From: Candidatus Faecivivens stercorigallinarum
GTDB taxonomy: Bacteria; Bacillota; Clostridia; Oscillospirales; Ruminococcaceae
Assembly (NCBI GenBank): GCA_018715465.1
Contig: DVLN01000056.1
Coordinates: forward strand, 1-19,327
DNA: 19,327 bases
Direction: 5' to 3'
The position numbers and the translations under genes are program-made. Below are positions 7,182 to 14,635 of the stretch, one piece after another. Numbering within the stretch: the first letter of the stretch is position 1; each line of letters opens with the position of its first letter. Under the pieces are notes generated by a model. The model ran no database searches, was not told where the DNA came from, and worked only from the letters and a program-made list of their open reading frames with translations.

Positions 7182-8141
7182 TCAAACTGCATCAAAAGCA
7201 TTTTGAAGCCAGTCGGCCCGGAGAAAACCTCCGTCTTCATCCAGATATATTTCCAGTATATCAAAACGCGGCTGCAATTGCAGCGGGTTTTGTATCAGAT
7301 ATTCCTCCGCCGTCGCGACCAGCCTCTGCCGCTTGGAAAAATTTACCGCTTCCGCCGGCGAGGCAATCATCTTTGGCCCACGGGTCTTGACCTCGACAAA
7401 CGCGAGGATCTCTCCCTGCCGGGCCACAATGTCCAGTTCTCCACAGGGAGCACGCCAGTTTCGGGCGAGAATCTCGCACCCCTGGCCGGTCAGATAACCA
7501 GCCGCCAGCTGTTCACCGCGGCTGCCGGTTGTCGGAGGAAATTCTCCTTTTTTACGATAATAGCTTTTTAAAAAAGAATGGCGGTGAACCGGCGACTCTC
7601 CATAAAGGTCCAGCATCTCATAATGCAGCTTGGTCCCATATCCCTTATGCCGGGGAAACTGATACTGCGGATATGCCTTTGCCACCTCCGCCATATAGTG
7701 GTCCCGCGAAACCTTCGCCACAATCGACGCCGCCGCAACGCATGCAGACGTCCCGTCTCCCTTGACCAGCAGCCTTGTCGGCAGTTCAAGTTCGGGATTG
7801 CGGTTGCCGTCGACCAGCACCAGCGCCGGTGGGACCGACAGACCGGCGACCGCGCGACGCATCGCAAGGAAGGTCGCCTGTAGAATATTATATGTTTCAA
7901 TCTCCTCAACTGTCGCAACGCCAACCGACCAGGCGGCCGCCTTTTCCAGTATTACCGGATACAGTGCTTCCCGTTTTTTTTCAGTCAGCTTTTTGCTGTC
8001 GTTGAGTCCTTCAATTGGATTTTTTGGGTCAAGGATAACCGCTGCCGCGTAAACATCACCAGCAAGCGGGCCTCGTCCGGCCTCATCCACCCCGCACAAT
8101 CCTTCGATTCCGAGGGAGCGGTCATATTCATCCAGCGTCAT
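7182..8141 (-). CDS. rnhB: Ribonuclease HII fused to a YraN/UPF0102 domain
   Basis: Residues 1-195 are RNase HII, which nicks RNA:DNA hybrids and starts removal of ribonucleotides from DNA: GVDEAGRGPLAGDV gives Asp19 and Glu20, VDGN gives Asp111 and SRDHYM gives Asp147, the full DEDD set. Residues 205-319 are a complete UPF0102/YraN domain, recognised by GSRGEQLAAGYL, CEILARNWR, GELDIVA and AFVEVKTR; Asp237 and Glu250-x-Lys252 make a restriction-endonuclease-like D...ExK arrangement. In many Firmicutes these are two adjacent genes; here one frame runs through with no stop, joined by a short linker (KKGEFPPTT). The ATG at 8141 is 24 bases after the ylqF stop, with only a modest ribosome site. 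Fusion by sequencing error cannot be excluded but both halves look intact. Confidence 0.94.
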   Translation of the reverse strand: MTLDEYDRSLGIEGLCGVDEAGRGPLAGDVYAAAVILDPKNPIEGLNDSKKLTEKKREALYPVILEKAAAWSVGVATVEEIETYNILQATFLAMRRAVAGLSVPPALVLVDGNRNPELELPTRLLVKGDGTSACVAAASIVAKVSRDHYMAEVAKAYPQYQFPRHKGYGTKLHYEMLDLYGESPVHRHSFLKSYYRKKGEFPPTTGSRGEQLAAGYLTGQGCEILARNWRAPCGELDIVARQGEILAFVEVKTRGPKMIASPAEAVNFSKRQRLVATAEEYLIQNPLQLQPRFDILEIYLDEDGGFLRADWLQNAFDAV

Positions 8142-8165
8142 TGCGGCAGCGCCTCTTTTCCTTGC

Positions 8166-9038
8166 TTATTCATCTTTCGGAGGAGTCTCCAGCGACAGCA
8201 GCCCCAGCTTACCGCCGCGGTATTCATCCAAAACAGTGATCGCGGCCCGCTCGGTGTTCACCTCGCCGCCGGATACCAGCATCCCGCGCTTACGCCCCAC
8301 CAGTTCCAGCAGCTCATACGGTTCAAGCCCTTCCGCCATCTCTGGCGTGATCTTATACCGTGCCAGCAGCTTCGGGTACCCGTCACGAATCCAGCTGAGC
8401 AGCCGCATCGCCAGCAGCTCCAAGTCAAGAATCTGATCCTTGACTGCTCCAGTAACCGCCAGCCGTTCGCCGACTGCCGGATCATCAAACTTTGGCCAGA
8501 GTACGCCGGGCATGTCCAGCAGTTCGACGTCCTTACTGACCGTAACCCACTGTTTATCCCGAGTCACGCCGGGACGATCTTCAACCCGCGCTCGTTTTTC
8601 CCCTGCCATCCGGTTGATAAACGACGATTTCCCGACATTCGGGATACCGACCACCATCATCCGTATTGGACGGCCGGATTCGTTCTTTTCTGCCCGCCGC
8701 GCCAGCAGCTCAGACAGTTCGGAACGAACGGTCGGCAGAAAGGCATTCAGCCCCTTACCGCTCCGGGAATCAACCGCAATCGCCGCAATTCCTTTCTTTT
8801 TAAACCACTCGATCCACTGCGCAGTCACAGCAGGGTCGGCAGTATCGCATTTATTGAGCAGGATCACCCGCTTTTTGCTGCCGATCATCGAAGCCAGCTC
8901 AGGATTTCCCGAGCTCAGCGGAATCTTCGCGTCCCGTAGCTCCACGATAATATCCACATAGGGCAGATTGGCTTTCATCAGTCTGCGTGTTTTGGCCATA
9001 TGGCCGGGAAACCACTGAATTGCCGGAACCTGTTCCAC
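8166..9038 (-). CDS. ylqF: Ribosome biogenesis GTPase YlqF/RbgA
   Basis: RbgA is a circularly permuted GTPase needed for late assembly of the 50S subunit. The permuted motif order is visible: G4 NKCD (about 62-65) precedes G1 GIPNVGKSS (131-139), a PGVTRD G2 and G3 DMPG (175-178). The N-terminal hallmark IQWFPGHMAKTRR and a C-terminal RNA-binding helical domain are present. GTG at 9038 has GGAGG five bases upstream and gives an N-terminus close to that of known homologues; the ATGs at 9053/9050 overlap that ribosome site, giving five extra residues, and remain possible. It follows lepB by about 50 bases and precedes rnhB, the order known from Bacillus around rplS, which fits a role in L19-containing subunit assembly. 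Confidence 0.95.
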   Translation of the reverse strand: MEQVPAIQWFPGHMAKTRRLMKANLPYVDIIVELRDAKIPLSSGNPELASMIGSKKRVILLNKCDTADPAVTAQWIEWFKKKGIAAIAVDSRSGKGLNAFLPTVRSELSELLARRAEKNESGRPIRMMVVGIPNVGKSSFINRMAGEKRARVEDRPGVTRDKQWVTVSKDVELLDMPGVLWPKFDDPAVGERLAVTGAVKDQILDLELLAMRLLSWIRDGYPKLLARYKITPEMAEGLEPYELLELVGRKRGMLVSGGEVNTERAAITVLDEYRGGKLGLLSLETPPKDE

Positions 9039-9086
9039 GATTACCTCCATCATCCGGTCATCCGCCGCAGGATGACCCTCCTTTTA

Positions 9087-9758
9087 TCAATTGATCAGTC
9101 CAAAGGACGACAGCGGCGAAAGACGAAGCACGACCTTGCCGATCACCTCATCTACGTCGACAAATCCGACCTCTACAAAGCGGCTGTCAGTCGAATGGTT
9201 ACGGTTGTCGCCCATGACGAAAATACAGCCCTCCGGAACGGTTACCGGATAATCCCAGTCCCCATGGTGTTCCTGATCAACTGGCTCATAAATATAATCC
9301 TCATTCAGCAAAGCACCATCGACCAGCACTTCGCCGGCATCGTTGATCTCCACCGTCTGGCCTTCGGTCGCGATAACACGTTTGACCAGTGCCTCATCCA
9401 GTCCGGTTTTCTCCGAAAGGATGACGATGTCCCCCTGTTTAGGGGTATAAAACAGCATCCACTCAATCAGCCGGTCGCTGTTTTGCAGCGTCGGTTCCAT
9501 CGAATGACCTTTTACCTCAACCGGACGGATGACAAATCCAAAGACCAGCGCGACAATCACACCGGCAAAGACAAACGCCTTGACCCACTCGATGATCTCA
9601 TCCTTCATGGAACGAGGCTTTTTATCCTTATCCGTCTGTTCAGCTGTCTCCTCTCCCTCCGGTTCAACTGTCTCCGATGCTGTCACATCGGCCGCTGTTT
9701 CCGAAGCGGAAGGTTTTTGCTGTTCGACTTCAGTCTGTGTCTTTTCAAGCGCGTCCAT
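9087..9758 (-). CDS. lepB: Signal peptidase I (first paralogue)
   Basis: Type I signal peptidase removes signal peptides from exported proteins at the outer face of the membrane with a Ser/Lys dyad. The 223-aa protein has an acidic cytoplasmic tail of about 55 residues, one membrane segment (about 58-77, AFVFAGVIVALVFGFVI), catalytic Ser86 in GHSMEPTL, general base Lys126 in LVKRVIATEGQ, and the conserved GDNRNHSTDSR box. The ATG follows AAAGGGAAG. It lies 42 bases after a second lepB-type gene and just upstream of ylqF, presumably in one transcript with rplS. The tail is longer and more acidic than in SipS-type enzymes. Confidence 0.95.
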   Translation of the reverse strand: MDALEKTQTEVEQQKPSASETAADVTASETVEPEGEETAEQTDKDKKPRSMKDEIIEWVKAFVFAGVIVALVFGFVIRPVEVKGHSMEPTLQNSDRLIEWMLFYTPKQGDIVILSEKTGLDEALVKRVIATEGQTVEINDAGEVLVDGALLNEDYIYEPVDQEHHGDWDYPVTVPEGCIFVMGDNRNHSTDSRFVEVGFVDVDEVIGKVVLRLSPLSSFGLIN

Positions 9759-9800
9759 CCTGCCACTTCCCTTTCTCTTCCATTGAATCTTTTTCTATTC

Positions 9801-10952
9801 TCAGTCTACTCCGCCAAAAGAGCCAAACGGATAAAAACGGAACAAGACCCGTCCCTTGATATCCGAAACGTCGATCAATCCGACCGAAGCCTGCCGGCTG
9901 TCCAGCGAATGATCCCGGTTGTCACCGAGAACAAACACCTCGTTCTCACCAAGCGTTACCGGATAGGACATATCACCTGCCGAAGCAGTTGTCCCGGCAA
10001 GATATTCTTCTTCCAATACATTTCCGTCGACAATAACATTGCCTTCCGCGTCGATCTCAACCGTCTGTCCAGCCGTCGCGATGACACGTTTGATCAGCTG
10101 CTTTTTCAGCGCGTTGTTATCCGAGGTGACTACGATATCCCCCTGCTGCGGTGTATACAGCAGCCCGGAGATCACTACCCGATCCCCCTGTTCCAATGTG
10201 GGCGACATCGAGCTGCCCTGCACCGTGACAATATGAATGACAAAATAAAAGAGTGCAAAGATAATCGCCGCCACTACAACCAGTGCGATAAGCCATCCAC
10301 GAATAATCTTTCCGACGCTTTTCTTCTGCGGCTGTTCTGCTGCAACTGCCGCAGCAAACGCTGCAGCCTTCTGCACCCGCTCGGAAGGATGTGGGATCTT
10401 CGCCTGACGCTGCTGTGCAGGCAATGAAGCGGTGATCTCTTCCAGCTTGCGTCCCGCGCGGAGCTGTTTGGTCAGCTGACCGGTTTGGGTCGAGGAAGAA
10501 ACTGCCATCTTCTCCAACTCATCTTTCAGGTGAGAGGCGTGATGCGTTACATTTAAATCAACATGAGAAGACCCTTGCTCCCCGCCACGGGCGGAACGCT
10601 TGGGTGAAGAGGAGGTCCGGGAAGCGGATCTGGCTTGACCAGATGCATTTTTACCGCCTGAAGGGGCCCGCTTTACCGGCTGCTGTTTCTTTTTGGGAGC
10701 TTCAGCCGGAGATGCCGCACGCGGGGCTGCGTCTTTTTTGATATCGTCAAAAGCGTCCAGATCAATCTGGAACCCGTCATCCTTCTGAGCCGGTGCCGCA
10801 GCAGACTGCTGCTTGGGCCGGGAAGGAACAGACGAACGGGCAGTATTCACAGCAGGCTCTGTTTTGGGAGCAGACATGCCGCTAATTCCCAGCTCCGCCA
10901 GTATCTTGTCAACTTCCTCATCGCTGCTGGTTCTCTTCTGCTCAGGTGCCAT
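9801..10952 (-). CDS. lepB: Signal peptidase I (second paralogue) with a long disordered cytoplasmic tail
   Basis: The C-terminal 165 residues are a complete S26 signal peptidase: a membrane segment (about 219-240), catalytic Ser248 in QGSSMSPTL, Lys288 in LIKRVIATAGQ and the GDNRDHSLDSR box. The N-terminal 215 residues are Ala/Pro/Ser/Lys-rich and probably disordered, with a short acidic amphipathic motif near the start (DEEVDKILAELGI) and a second charged stretch (HLKDELEKMA). Family members usually have short tails, so 383 aa is long. ATG 10952 is chosen (MAPEQKR); the upstream ATG at 10982 has no ribosome site and a TTG at 10961, five bases after GGAAAGG, is an alternative. It lies between rplS and the other lepB. 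Confidence 0.92.
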   Translation of the reverse strand: MAPEQKRTSSDEEVDKILAELGISGMSAPKTEPAVNTARSSVPSRPKQQSAAAPAQKDDGFQIDLDAFDDIKKDAAPRAASPAEAPKKKQQPVKRAPSGGKNASGQARSASRTSSSPKRSARGGEQGSSHVDLNVTHHASHLKDELEKMAVSSSTQTGQLTKQLRAGRKLEEITASLPAQQRQAKIPHPSERVQKAAAFAAAVAAEQPQKKSVGKIIRGWLIALVVVAAIIFALFYFVIHIVTVQGSSMSPTLEQGDRVVISGLLYTPQQGDIVVTSDNNALKKQLIKRVIATAGQTVEIDAEGNVIVDGNVLEEEYLAGTTASAGDMSYPVTLGENEVFVLGDNRDHSLDSRQASVGLIDVSDIKGRVLFRFYPFGSFGGVD

Positions 10953-11061
10953 AAAAAGCAAACCATCCTTTCCTGTCAGCATTTATTATTTACCGCACAG
11001 CACCCGGCCGGGCGGCGAAAAGCCGTCCATTCCGGTACGGCAAAATTTCTCAGGATAGCAC

Positions 11062-11089
11062 AAGAAGGGGACGTTGCCGCCCCCTTCTT
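11062..11089 (-). terminator. Hairpin after rplS, possible weak terminator
   Basis: A perfect 9-bp stem (11062-11070 with 11081-11089) with a 10-base loop lies 16 bases after the rplS stop. The minus strand carries only a short, interrupted T stretch after it, so full termination is doubtful. It may instead reduce read-through so that L19 is made in excess over the signal peptidases. Confidence 0.45.
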
Positions 11090-11105
11090 CCTCATGTGCA
11101 TCGAA

Positions 11106-11450
11106 TTATACGATTTTCTCTTTGACTCTTGCTGCTTTACCAACTCTGTTGCGCAGGTAGTACAGCTTCGCACGTCTGACAACGCCGTGACGCAGAACGT
11201 CAACAGAAGCGACTCTGGGCGAATGAACCGGGAATACTCTCTCGATGCCGACGCCGTGAGCAACACGTCTGACGGTAAAGGTCTCGGAGATACCGCCGTG
11301 CTTCATAGCAATAACGGTTCCTTCAAAAGCCTGGATTCTCTCCTTATCGCCTTCGCGGATGAGTACGTTGACTCTTACGTAGTCACCGACTTCAACCTTG
11401 GGGCTGTCAGCTTTCATGCTGGACTGTGCGATCAGTTTAAGTGCGTCCAT
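11106..11450 (-). CDS. rplS: 50S ribosomal protein L19
   Basis: L19 lies at the interface of the 30S and 50S subunits. The 114-aa protein shows the family blocks: VEVGDYVRVNVLIREG, ERIQAFEGTVIA, ETFTVRRVAHGVGIERVFP, HSPRV and RHGVVRRAKLYYLRNRVGKAARVKEKI. The ATG is seven bases after AGGAGG. It is transcribed from a well-formed promoter (11570-11598) through a leader of about 112 bases with a stable hairpin, and heads the group rplS-lepB-lepB-ylqF-rnhB/yraN. Unlike the common rpsP-rimM-trmD-rplS arrangement, it stands here next to tyrS with its own promoter. Confidence 0.98.
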   Translation of the reverse strand: MDALKLIAQSSMKADSPKVEVGDYVRVNVLIREGDKERIQAFEGTVIAMKHGGISETFTVRRVAHGVGIERVFPVHSPRVASVDVLRHGVVRRAKLYYLRNRVGKAARVKEKIV

Positions 11451-11563
11451 GTTTTTTCCTCCTGAATTTCAGACATTCGTGCATTCTCAGTGCAGAGGAC
11501 TGTCCGGATAATGTGTGATTAACATATATCCTCCGCCGCACGGTTGCGCAGCGGAACAATATC
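11451..11563 (-). promoter_or_regulatory. Structured 5' leader of rplS, candidate L19 autoregulatory leader
   Basis: From the predicted start near 11563 the leader forms a 9-bp stem with a 4-base loop (11533-11554, two G-U wobbles). The 3' flank of this stem (GCGGAGGA) can instead pair fully with TCCTCTGC further down, an alternative fold sharing four bases with the first stem. A small CTGAA-A-TTCAG hairpin abuts the ribosome site. L19 leaders that bind their own protein are known in Firmicutes; whether this one belongs to that family was not tested. Confidence 0.5.
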
Positions 11564-11569
11564 TAGTAC

Positions 11570-11598
11570 ATAATAGCACAGATTTTGTGGTTTTGCAA
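11570..11598 (-). promoter_or_regulatory. Sigma-A-type promoter for rplS
   Basis: On the minus strand a -35 TTGCAA (11598-11593) and a -10 TATTAT (11575-11570) are separated by exactly 17 bases. It is placed about 112 bases upstream of the rplS ATG and 92 bases after the tyrS stop. Confidence 0.75.
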
Positions 11599-11690
11599 GT
11601 CTTTTGACAGATTTTCCAATAAATTTTCTTCTAAAACAGCAGAATATACAGCTTTTTCAGCCGAATCCCCCTGTTTTCATCCTTTTTTGC

Positions 11691-12905
11691 TTACACCAGC
11701 ACGACTTTGCGGAAAACCTTCTTGCCTTTCTTGATGACCATGCCTTCACGGACCGTCACCATCACCGTCGGGTCGGTCATCTTCTCGCCGTCGATCGAGA
11801 TACCGCCCTGCTGAACCAGACGTCTTGCCTCACCGTTGGAGGGCGCAATGCCGGCCTTAACCAGCAGCGTCAGCAGACCAATTTCACCTTCCACCTCAGC
11901 GGCAGGGATCTCGGAAACCGGCATATTCTCGGTGTCCGAACCGGCAGAGAATACCGCGCGTGCAGCTGCCAGTGCCTTGTCGGCTTCTTCCTTGCCATGG
12001 ACCATCTGGGTCAGCTCATATGCCAGACGTTCTTTTGCGGGATTGAGCTTTTCACCGCTCAGCGTCCGCTCCATCTCCTCAATCTCTTCCAGCGGGATAA
12101 AGGTCAGCAGCTTCATACATTTGATGACATCGTCGTCCCCGACGTTTCTCCAGTACTGGAAGAAATCGTAAGGCGAGGTCTTTTCAGGATCAAGCCAGAC
12201 AGCACCCGACTGGGTCTTGCCCATCTTCTTGCCTTCCGAGTTGAGCAGCAGTGTAATGGTCATTGCGCTCGCGTCCTTCCCCAGCTTCTTGCGGATCAGC
12301 TCGGTGCCGCCCAGCATATTGCTCCACTGGTCGTCGCCGCCAAACTGCAGGTTGCAGCCGTACCGCTTGTACAGCTCAAGGAAGTCATAGCTCTGCATGA
12401 TCATGTAGTTGAACTCCAGGAAGGAAAGCCCCTTCTCCATCCGCTGTTCGTAGCATTTTGCGCGCAGCATATTGTTGACCGAGAAGCAGGAGCCAATGTC
12501 CCGGATAAATTCAATATAGTTCAGATCCAGCAGCCAGTCGGCATTGTTGACCATCATCGCTTTGCCTTCGCCAAATTCGATAAACCGGCTCATCTGTTTT
12601 TTGAAGCAGTCGCAGTTATGCTGAATTGTTTCAACCGTCATCATCTGGCGCATATCGGTTCGCCCGGACGGGTCACCGATCATGCCAGTGCCGCCGCCGA
12701 TCAGTGCAATCGGACGGTTGCCAGCCATTTGCAGCCGTTTCATCAGGCACAGTGCCATAAAGTGACCGACATGCAGCGAATCCGCCGTCGGGTCAAATCC
12801 GATATAAAAGGTTGCTTTGCCGCCATCAATCAGTTCCTGAATCAGTTTTTCGTCGGTTACCTGCGCAACCAGTCCGCGTGCCTTGAGTTCTTCGTAACAA
12901 GTCAT
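11691..12905 (-). CDS. tyrS: Tyrosyl-tRNA synthetase
   Basis: This class I synthetase charges tRNA-Tyr. The 404-aa protein has the HIGH-type motif HVGH (45-48), tyrosine-pocket segments NYMIMQSYDF and FGGDDQWSN, the KMSKS-type loop KMGKT (227-231), and an S4 RNA-binding domain at the C-terminus (about 342-400). The start at 12905 (MTCYEELKARG) has AAGGAG nine bases upstream; an in-frame extension to 13019 would run through the T-box terminator and is rejected. Expression is controlled by the T-box leader just upstream, which carries a tyrosine specifier. No clear terminator follows, but rplS downstream has its own promoter. Confidence 0.98.
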   Translation of the reverse strand: MTCYEELKARGLVAQVTDEKLIQELIDGGKATFYIGFDPTADSLHVGHFMALCLMKRLQMAGNRPIALIGGGTGMIGDPSGRTDMRQMMTVETIQHNCDCFKKQMSRFIEFGEGKAMMVNNADWLLDLNYIEFIRDIGSCFSVNNMLRAKCYEQRMEKGLSFLEFNYMIMQSYDFLELYKRYGCNLQFGGDDQWSNMLGGTELIRKKLGKDASAMTITLLLNSEGKKMGKTQSGAVWLDPEKTSPYDFFQYWRNVGDDDVIKCMKLLTFIPLEEIEEMERTLSGEKLNPAKERLAYELTQMVHGKEEADKALAAARAVFSAGSDTENMPVSEIPAAEVEGEIGLLTLLVKAGIAPSNGEARRLVQQGGISIDGEKMTDPTVMVTVREGMVIKKGKKVFRKVVLV

Positions 12906-12970
12906 CTTTGTTTTCTCCTTCCGGTTTTGTATGATTACAGTTCTTCCCATCTGGGCCAAAGATCTTTCAC

Positions 12971-13004
12971 AAAAAAATCCTCTGCCCCGCATTGGGACAG
13001 AGGA
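12971..13004 (-). terminator. T-box terminator of tyrS
   Basis: An 11-bp stem (13004-12994 with 12988-12978, one U-G wobble) with a 5-base loop is followed by seven T on the minus strand (12977-12971). It ends 65 bases before the tyrS ATG and can be displaced by the antiterminator that contains the T-box sequence. Confidence 0.92.
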
Positions 13005-13247
13005 CGAAATGTCAGTCAAATGGCATCCGTGTTACCACCTCAGTTCACCGGTACCTCACGGCAGCCGGCCTCACAGAGAACCTGCATTCTCTTCCGCTGT
13101 AACGGGCAGACCCGGCGTTCCCTACTTACAACCGTTTCAGGAAGCAGCTCCAAGAGGTATTCATCATCTCCCCGCCGCGTCCTTGCACCAGCCGGACACT
13201 CTCTGAAGACTTTTGGAAATGACTACTCTTTCTTTTCATCGCCTATG
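12971..13247 (-). ncRNA. T-box riboswitch, tyrosine type (specifier UAC), leader of tyrS
   Basis: This leader fills the 373-base gap between tyrS and the S41 gene. It has the Stem I start (GCGATGAAAAGAAAGAGTAG, with the AGTA S-turn), the distal segment GGCTGGTGCAAGG, a specifier loop with GAATACCTC in which UAC (13159-13157, Tyr) is in the expected place, the T-box sequence AGGTGGTAACACGG (13040-13027) and the terminator. The UGGU of the T-box can pair with an ACCA 3' end, matching the A discriminator expected of bacterial tRNA-Tyr. Uncharged tRNA-Tyr would favour the antiterminator and turn tyrS on. Confidence 0.95.
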
Positions 13248-13253
13248 CTATGG

Positions 13254-13282
13254 AGTATAACACATCCCAAAGTGGTTGTCAA
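13254..13282 (-). promoter_or_regulatory. Consensus sigma-A promoter for the tyrS T-box transcript
   Basis: The minus strand has a perfect -35 TTGACA (13282-13277), a 17-base spacer and -10 TATACT (13259-13254) preceded by TGT, an extended -10. Transcription would start near 13247, at the beginning of Stem I. The -35 hexamer includes the TGA stop codon of the S41 gene. Confidence 0.9.
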
Positions 13283-14529
13283 GAACTTTTTTCGTCAGAA
13301 ACCGCCTCCAGTGCCGCTGCCAACTGAGGGTCATGGCTTGGGTCAAAATGGACAAAATCCTTCTGCTGCTGTTCAGTCAGCGGGCATTCGATATCCGGGA
13401 TAACCCCGACGCCGTTATAGTTTTTACCGCTGGATGGATTATAATAATCAGTCGTCAACGTCAGCGAGCCGCCGTCCGACAGGCTGTAGGTCGTCTGCAT
13501 CACGCCTTTTCCATAAGTTGTCGTCCCAACAACCGTCGCCACTCCGTATTCCTGCAAATCACAGGCGAACAATTCGGCCGCCGATGCAGTCGATTCATTG
13601 ACCAGCACCGCCATCGGCAGATCAATACAGTCGTCGTCCGAAGTATACAGCACGACTGTCTTCCCATCCTTATCTGTCCTGGAAACCAGATCGCCTGCCG
13701 GCAGCAGAAAATCCAGCATCTCCGACACACTGGTCAGCAGTCCGCCGCCATTGTTGCGCAGGTCAAAAACAAGCCCGGTAACCCCTTGCTGCATCAACTG
13801 TTCGACCACTTCCTCAAAAGCGGCCGGGGTCGCATTATTAAATGCAGAAATTTGCAGATAGCCGGTTTGGTCAAATTGCTGAAAATAGATTCCACTGTTG
13901 ACAACATCCGCCCGTTTGACCGATACTTCCAACAGTTCCTCGCCCCGACGTACCGTCAGCTGTACCTCGGTTCCGGCTTCTCCCTTGATCGCGGCAACCG
14001 CACCGGTATATCCCAGCGACTCAACCGTCTCCCCTTCGACGCCGACAATCTCGTCGCCCGCCTGCAAAATCCCCGATGCCGGCGATTCATCCAGCAGATA
14101 CAGCACCTTCAACGCATCCTCGCTATAATGGGCAACCGTCACACCGATTCCGCACAAATCCCCATCATTGTGCGCCTGGAACTCCTGATACGCCTCTGCA
14201 TCCCGGTAACAGCTGTAAACATCCAATGCCCCGGCATACCCGGACGCAATGCCATTCGCCGCTGCCTCTTCATCGACATCGTACAAATAATACTGGTCGA
14301 TCAGACTCTCGATCTCCTCCAGCTTTTCCGCAATCGCCCCGCGGTTCTGCTGATGCCAGCGCAGATAGATACCGCCGACACCCAACGTAAAAAAGCTGCC
14401 GCAGAAAAACGCGACGGCCAGCGCTGCCAGTATCCGGCGGCGCCCCTGACCGGCTGTCAGCCAGTGATTTTCACTCTGCTGTCTCCCAGCCGGAGATATT
14501 TCCATCTCCATTCTCTCCTGTTCCTTCAT
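13279..14529 (-). CDS. S41-family carboxy-terminal processing protease with PDZ domain
   Basis: This is a CtpA/CtpB-type serine protease with a Ser/Lys dyad. Of 416 residues, about 33-55 form one membrane anchor (ILAALAVAFFCGSFFTLGVGGIYL), putting the rest outside. A PDZ domain (about 125-205) precedes the catalytic domain, with Ser316 in NESTASAAE and Lys341 in TTYGKGVMQT. ATG 14529 is chosen for its GGGAG site; the longer frame to 14583 would start inside the terminator of the preceding gene. It lies directly downstream of two M23 hydrolases and ftsEX, and S41 proteases are known to process or degrade cell-wall hydrolases in other bacteria, so the M23 proteins are possible substrates (inference). 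No clear own promoter was found. Confidence 0.95.
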   Translation of the reverse strand: MKEQERMEMEISPAGRQQSENHWLTAGQGRRRILAALAVAFFCGSFFTLGVGGIYLRWHQQNRGAIAEKLEEIESLIDQYYLYDVDEEAAANGIASGYAGALDVYSCYRDAEAYQEFQAHNDGDLCGIGVTVAHYSEDALKVLYLLDESPASGILQAGDEIVGVEGETVESLGYTGAVAAIKGEAGTEVQLTVRRGEELLEVSVKRADVVNSGIYFQQFDQTGYLQISAFNNATPAAFEEVVEQLMQQGVTGLVFDLRNNGGGLLTSVSEMLDFLLPAGDLVSRTDKDGKTVVLYTSDDDCIDLPMAVLVNESTASAAELFACDLQEYGVATVVGTTTYGKGVMQTTYSLSDGGSLTLTTDYYNPSSGKNYNGVGVIPDIECPLTEQQQKDFVHFDPSHDPQLAAALEAVSDEKSS

Positions 14530-14566
14530 AATGACTCCCTCTCTGTTGCCCGAACAGCCGTGATAC

Positions 14567-14599
14567 AAAAACCGGCATCCCATCTTTCCGGGACGCCGG
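14567..14599 (-). terminator. Strong Rho-independent terminator after the first M23 gene
   Basis: A 10-bp stem (14599-14590 with 14581-14572, one G-U wobble) and an 8-base loop are followed by five T on the minus strand. It lies 37 bases after the M23 stop and 38 bases before the S41 ATG. Confidence 0.9.
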
Positions 14600-14635
14600 C
14601 TCTGACCTCAGTTTATGCAAAACAGGCGCACGATA

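Noticed and set aside
12906..13019. N-terminal extension of tyrS by 38 residues
   Set aside because: It would translate through the T-box terminator, and the ATG at 12905 has a good ribosome site and the expected N-terminus.
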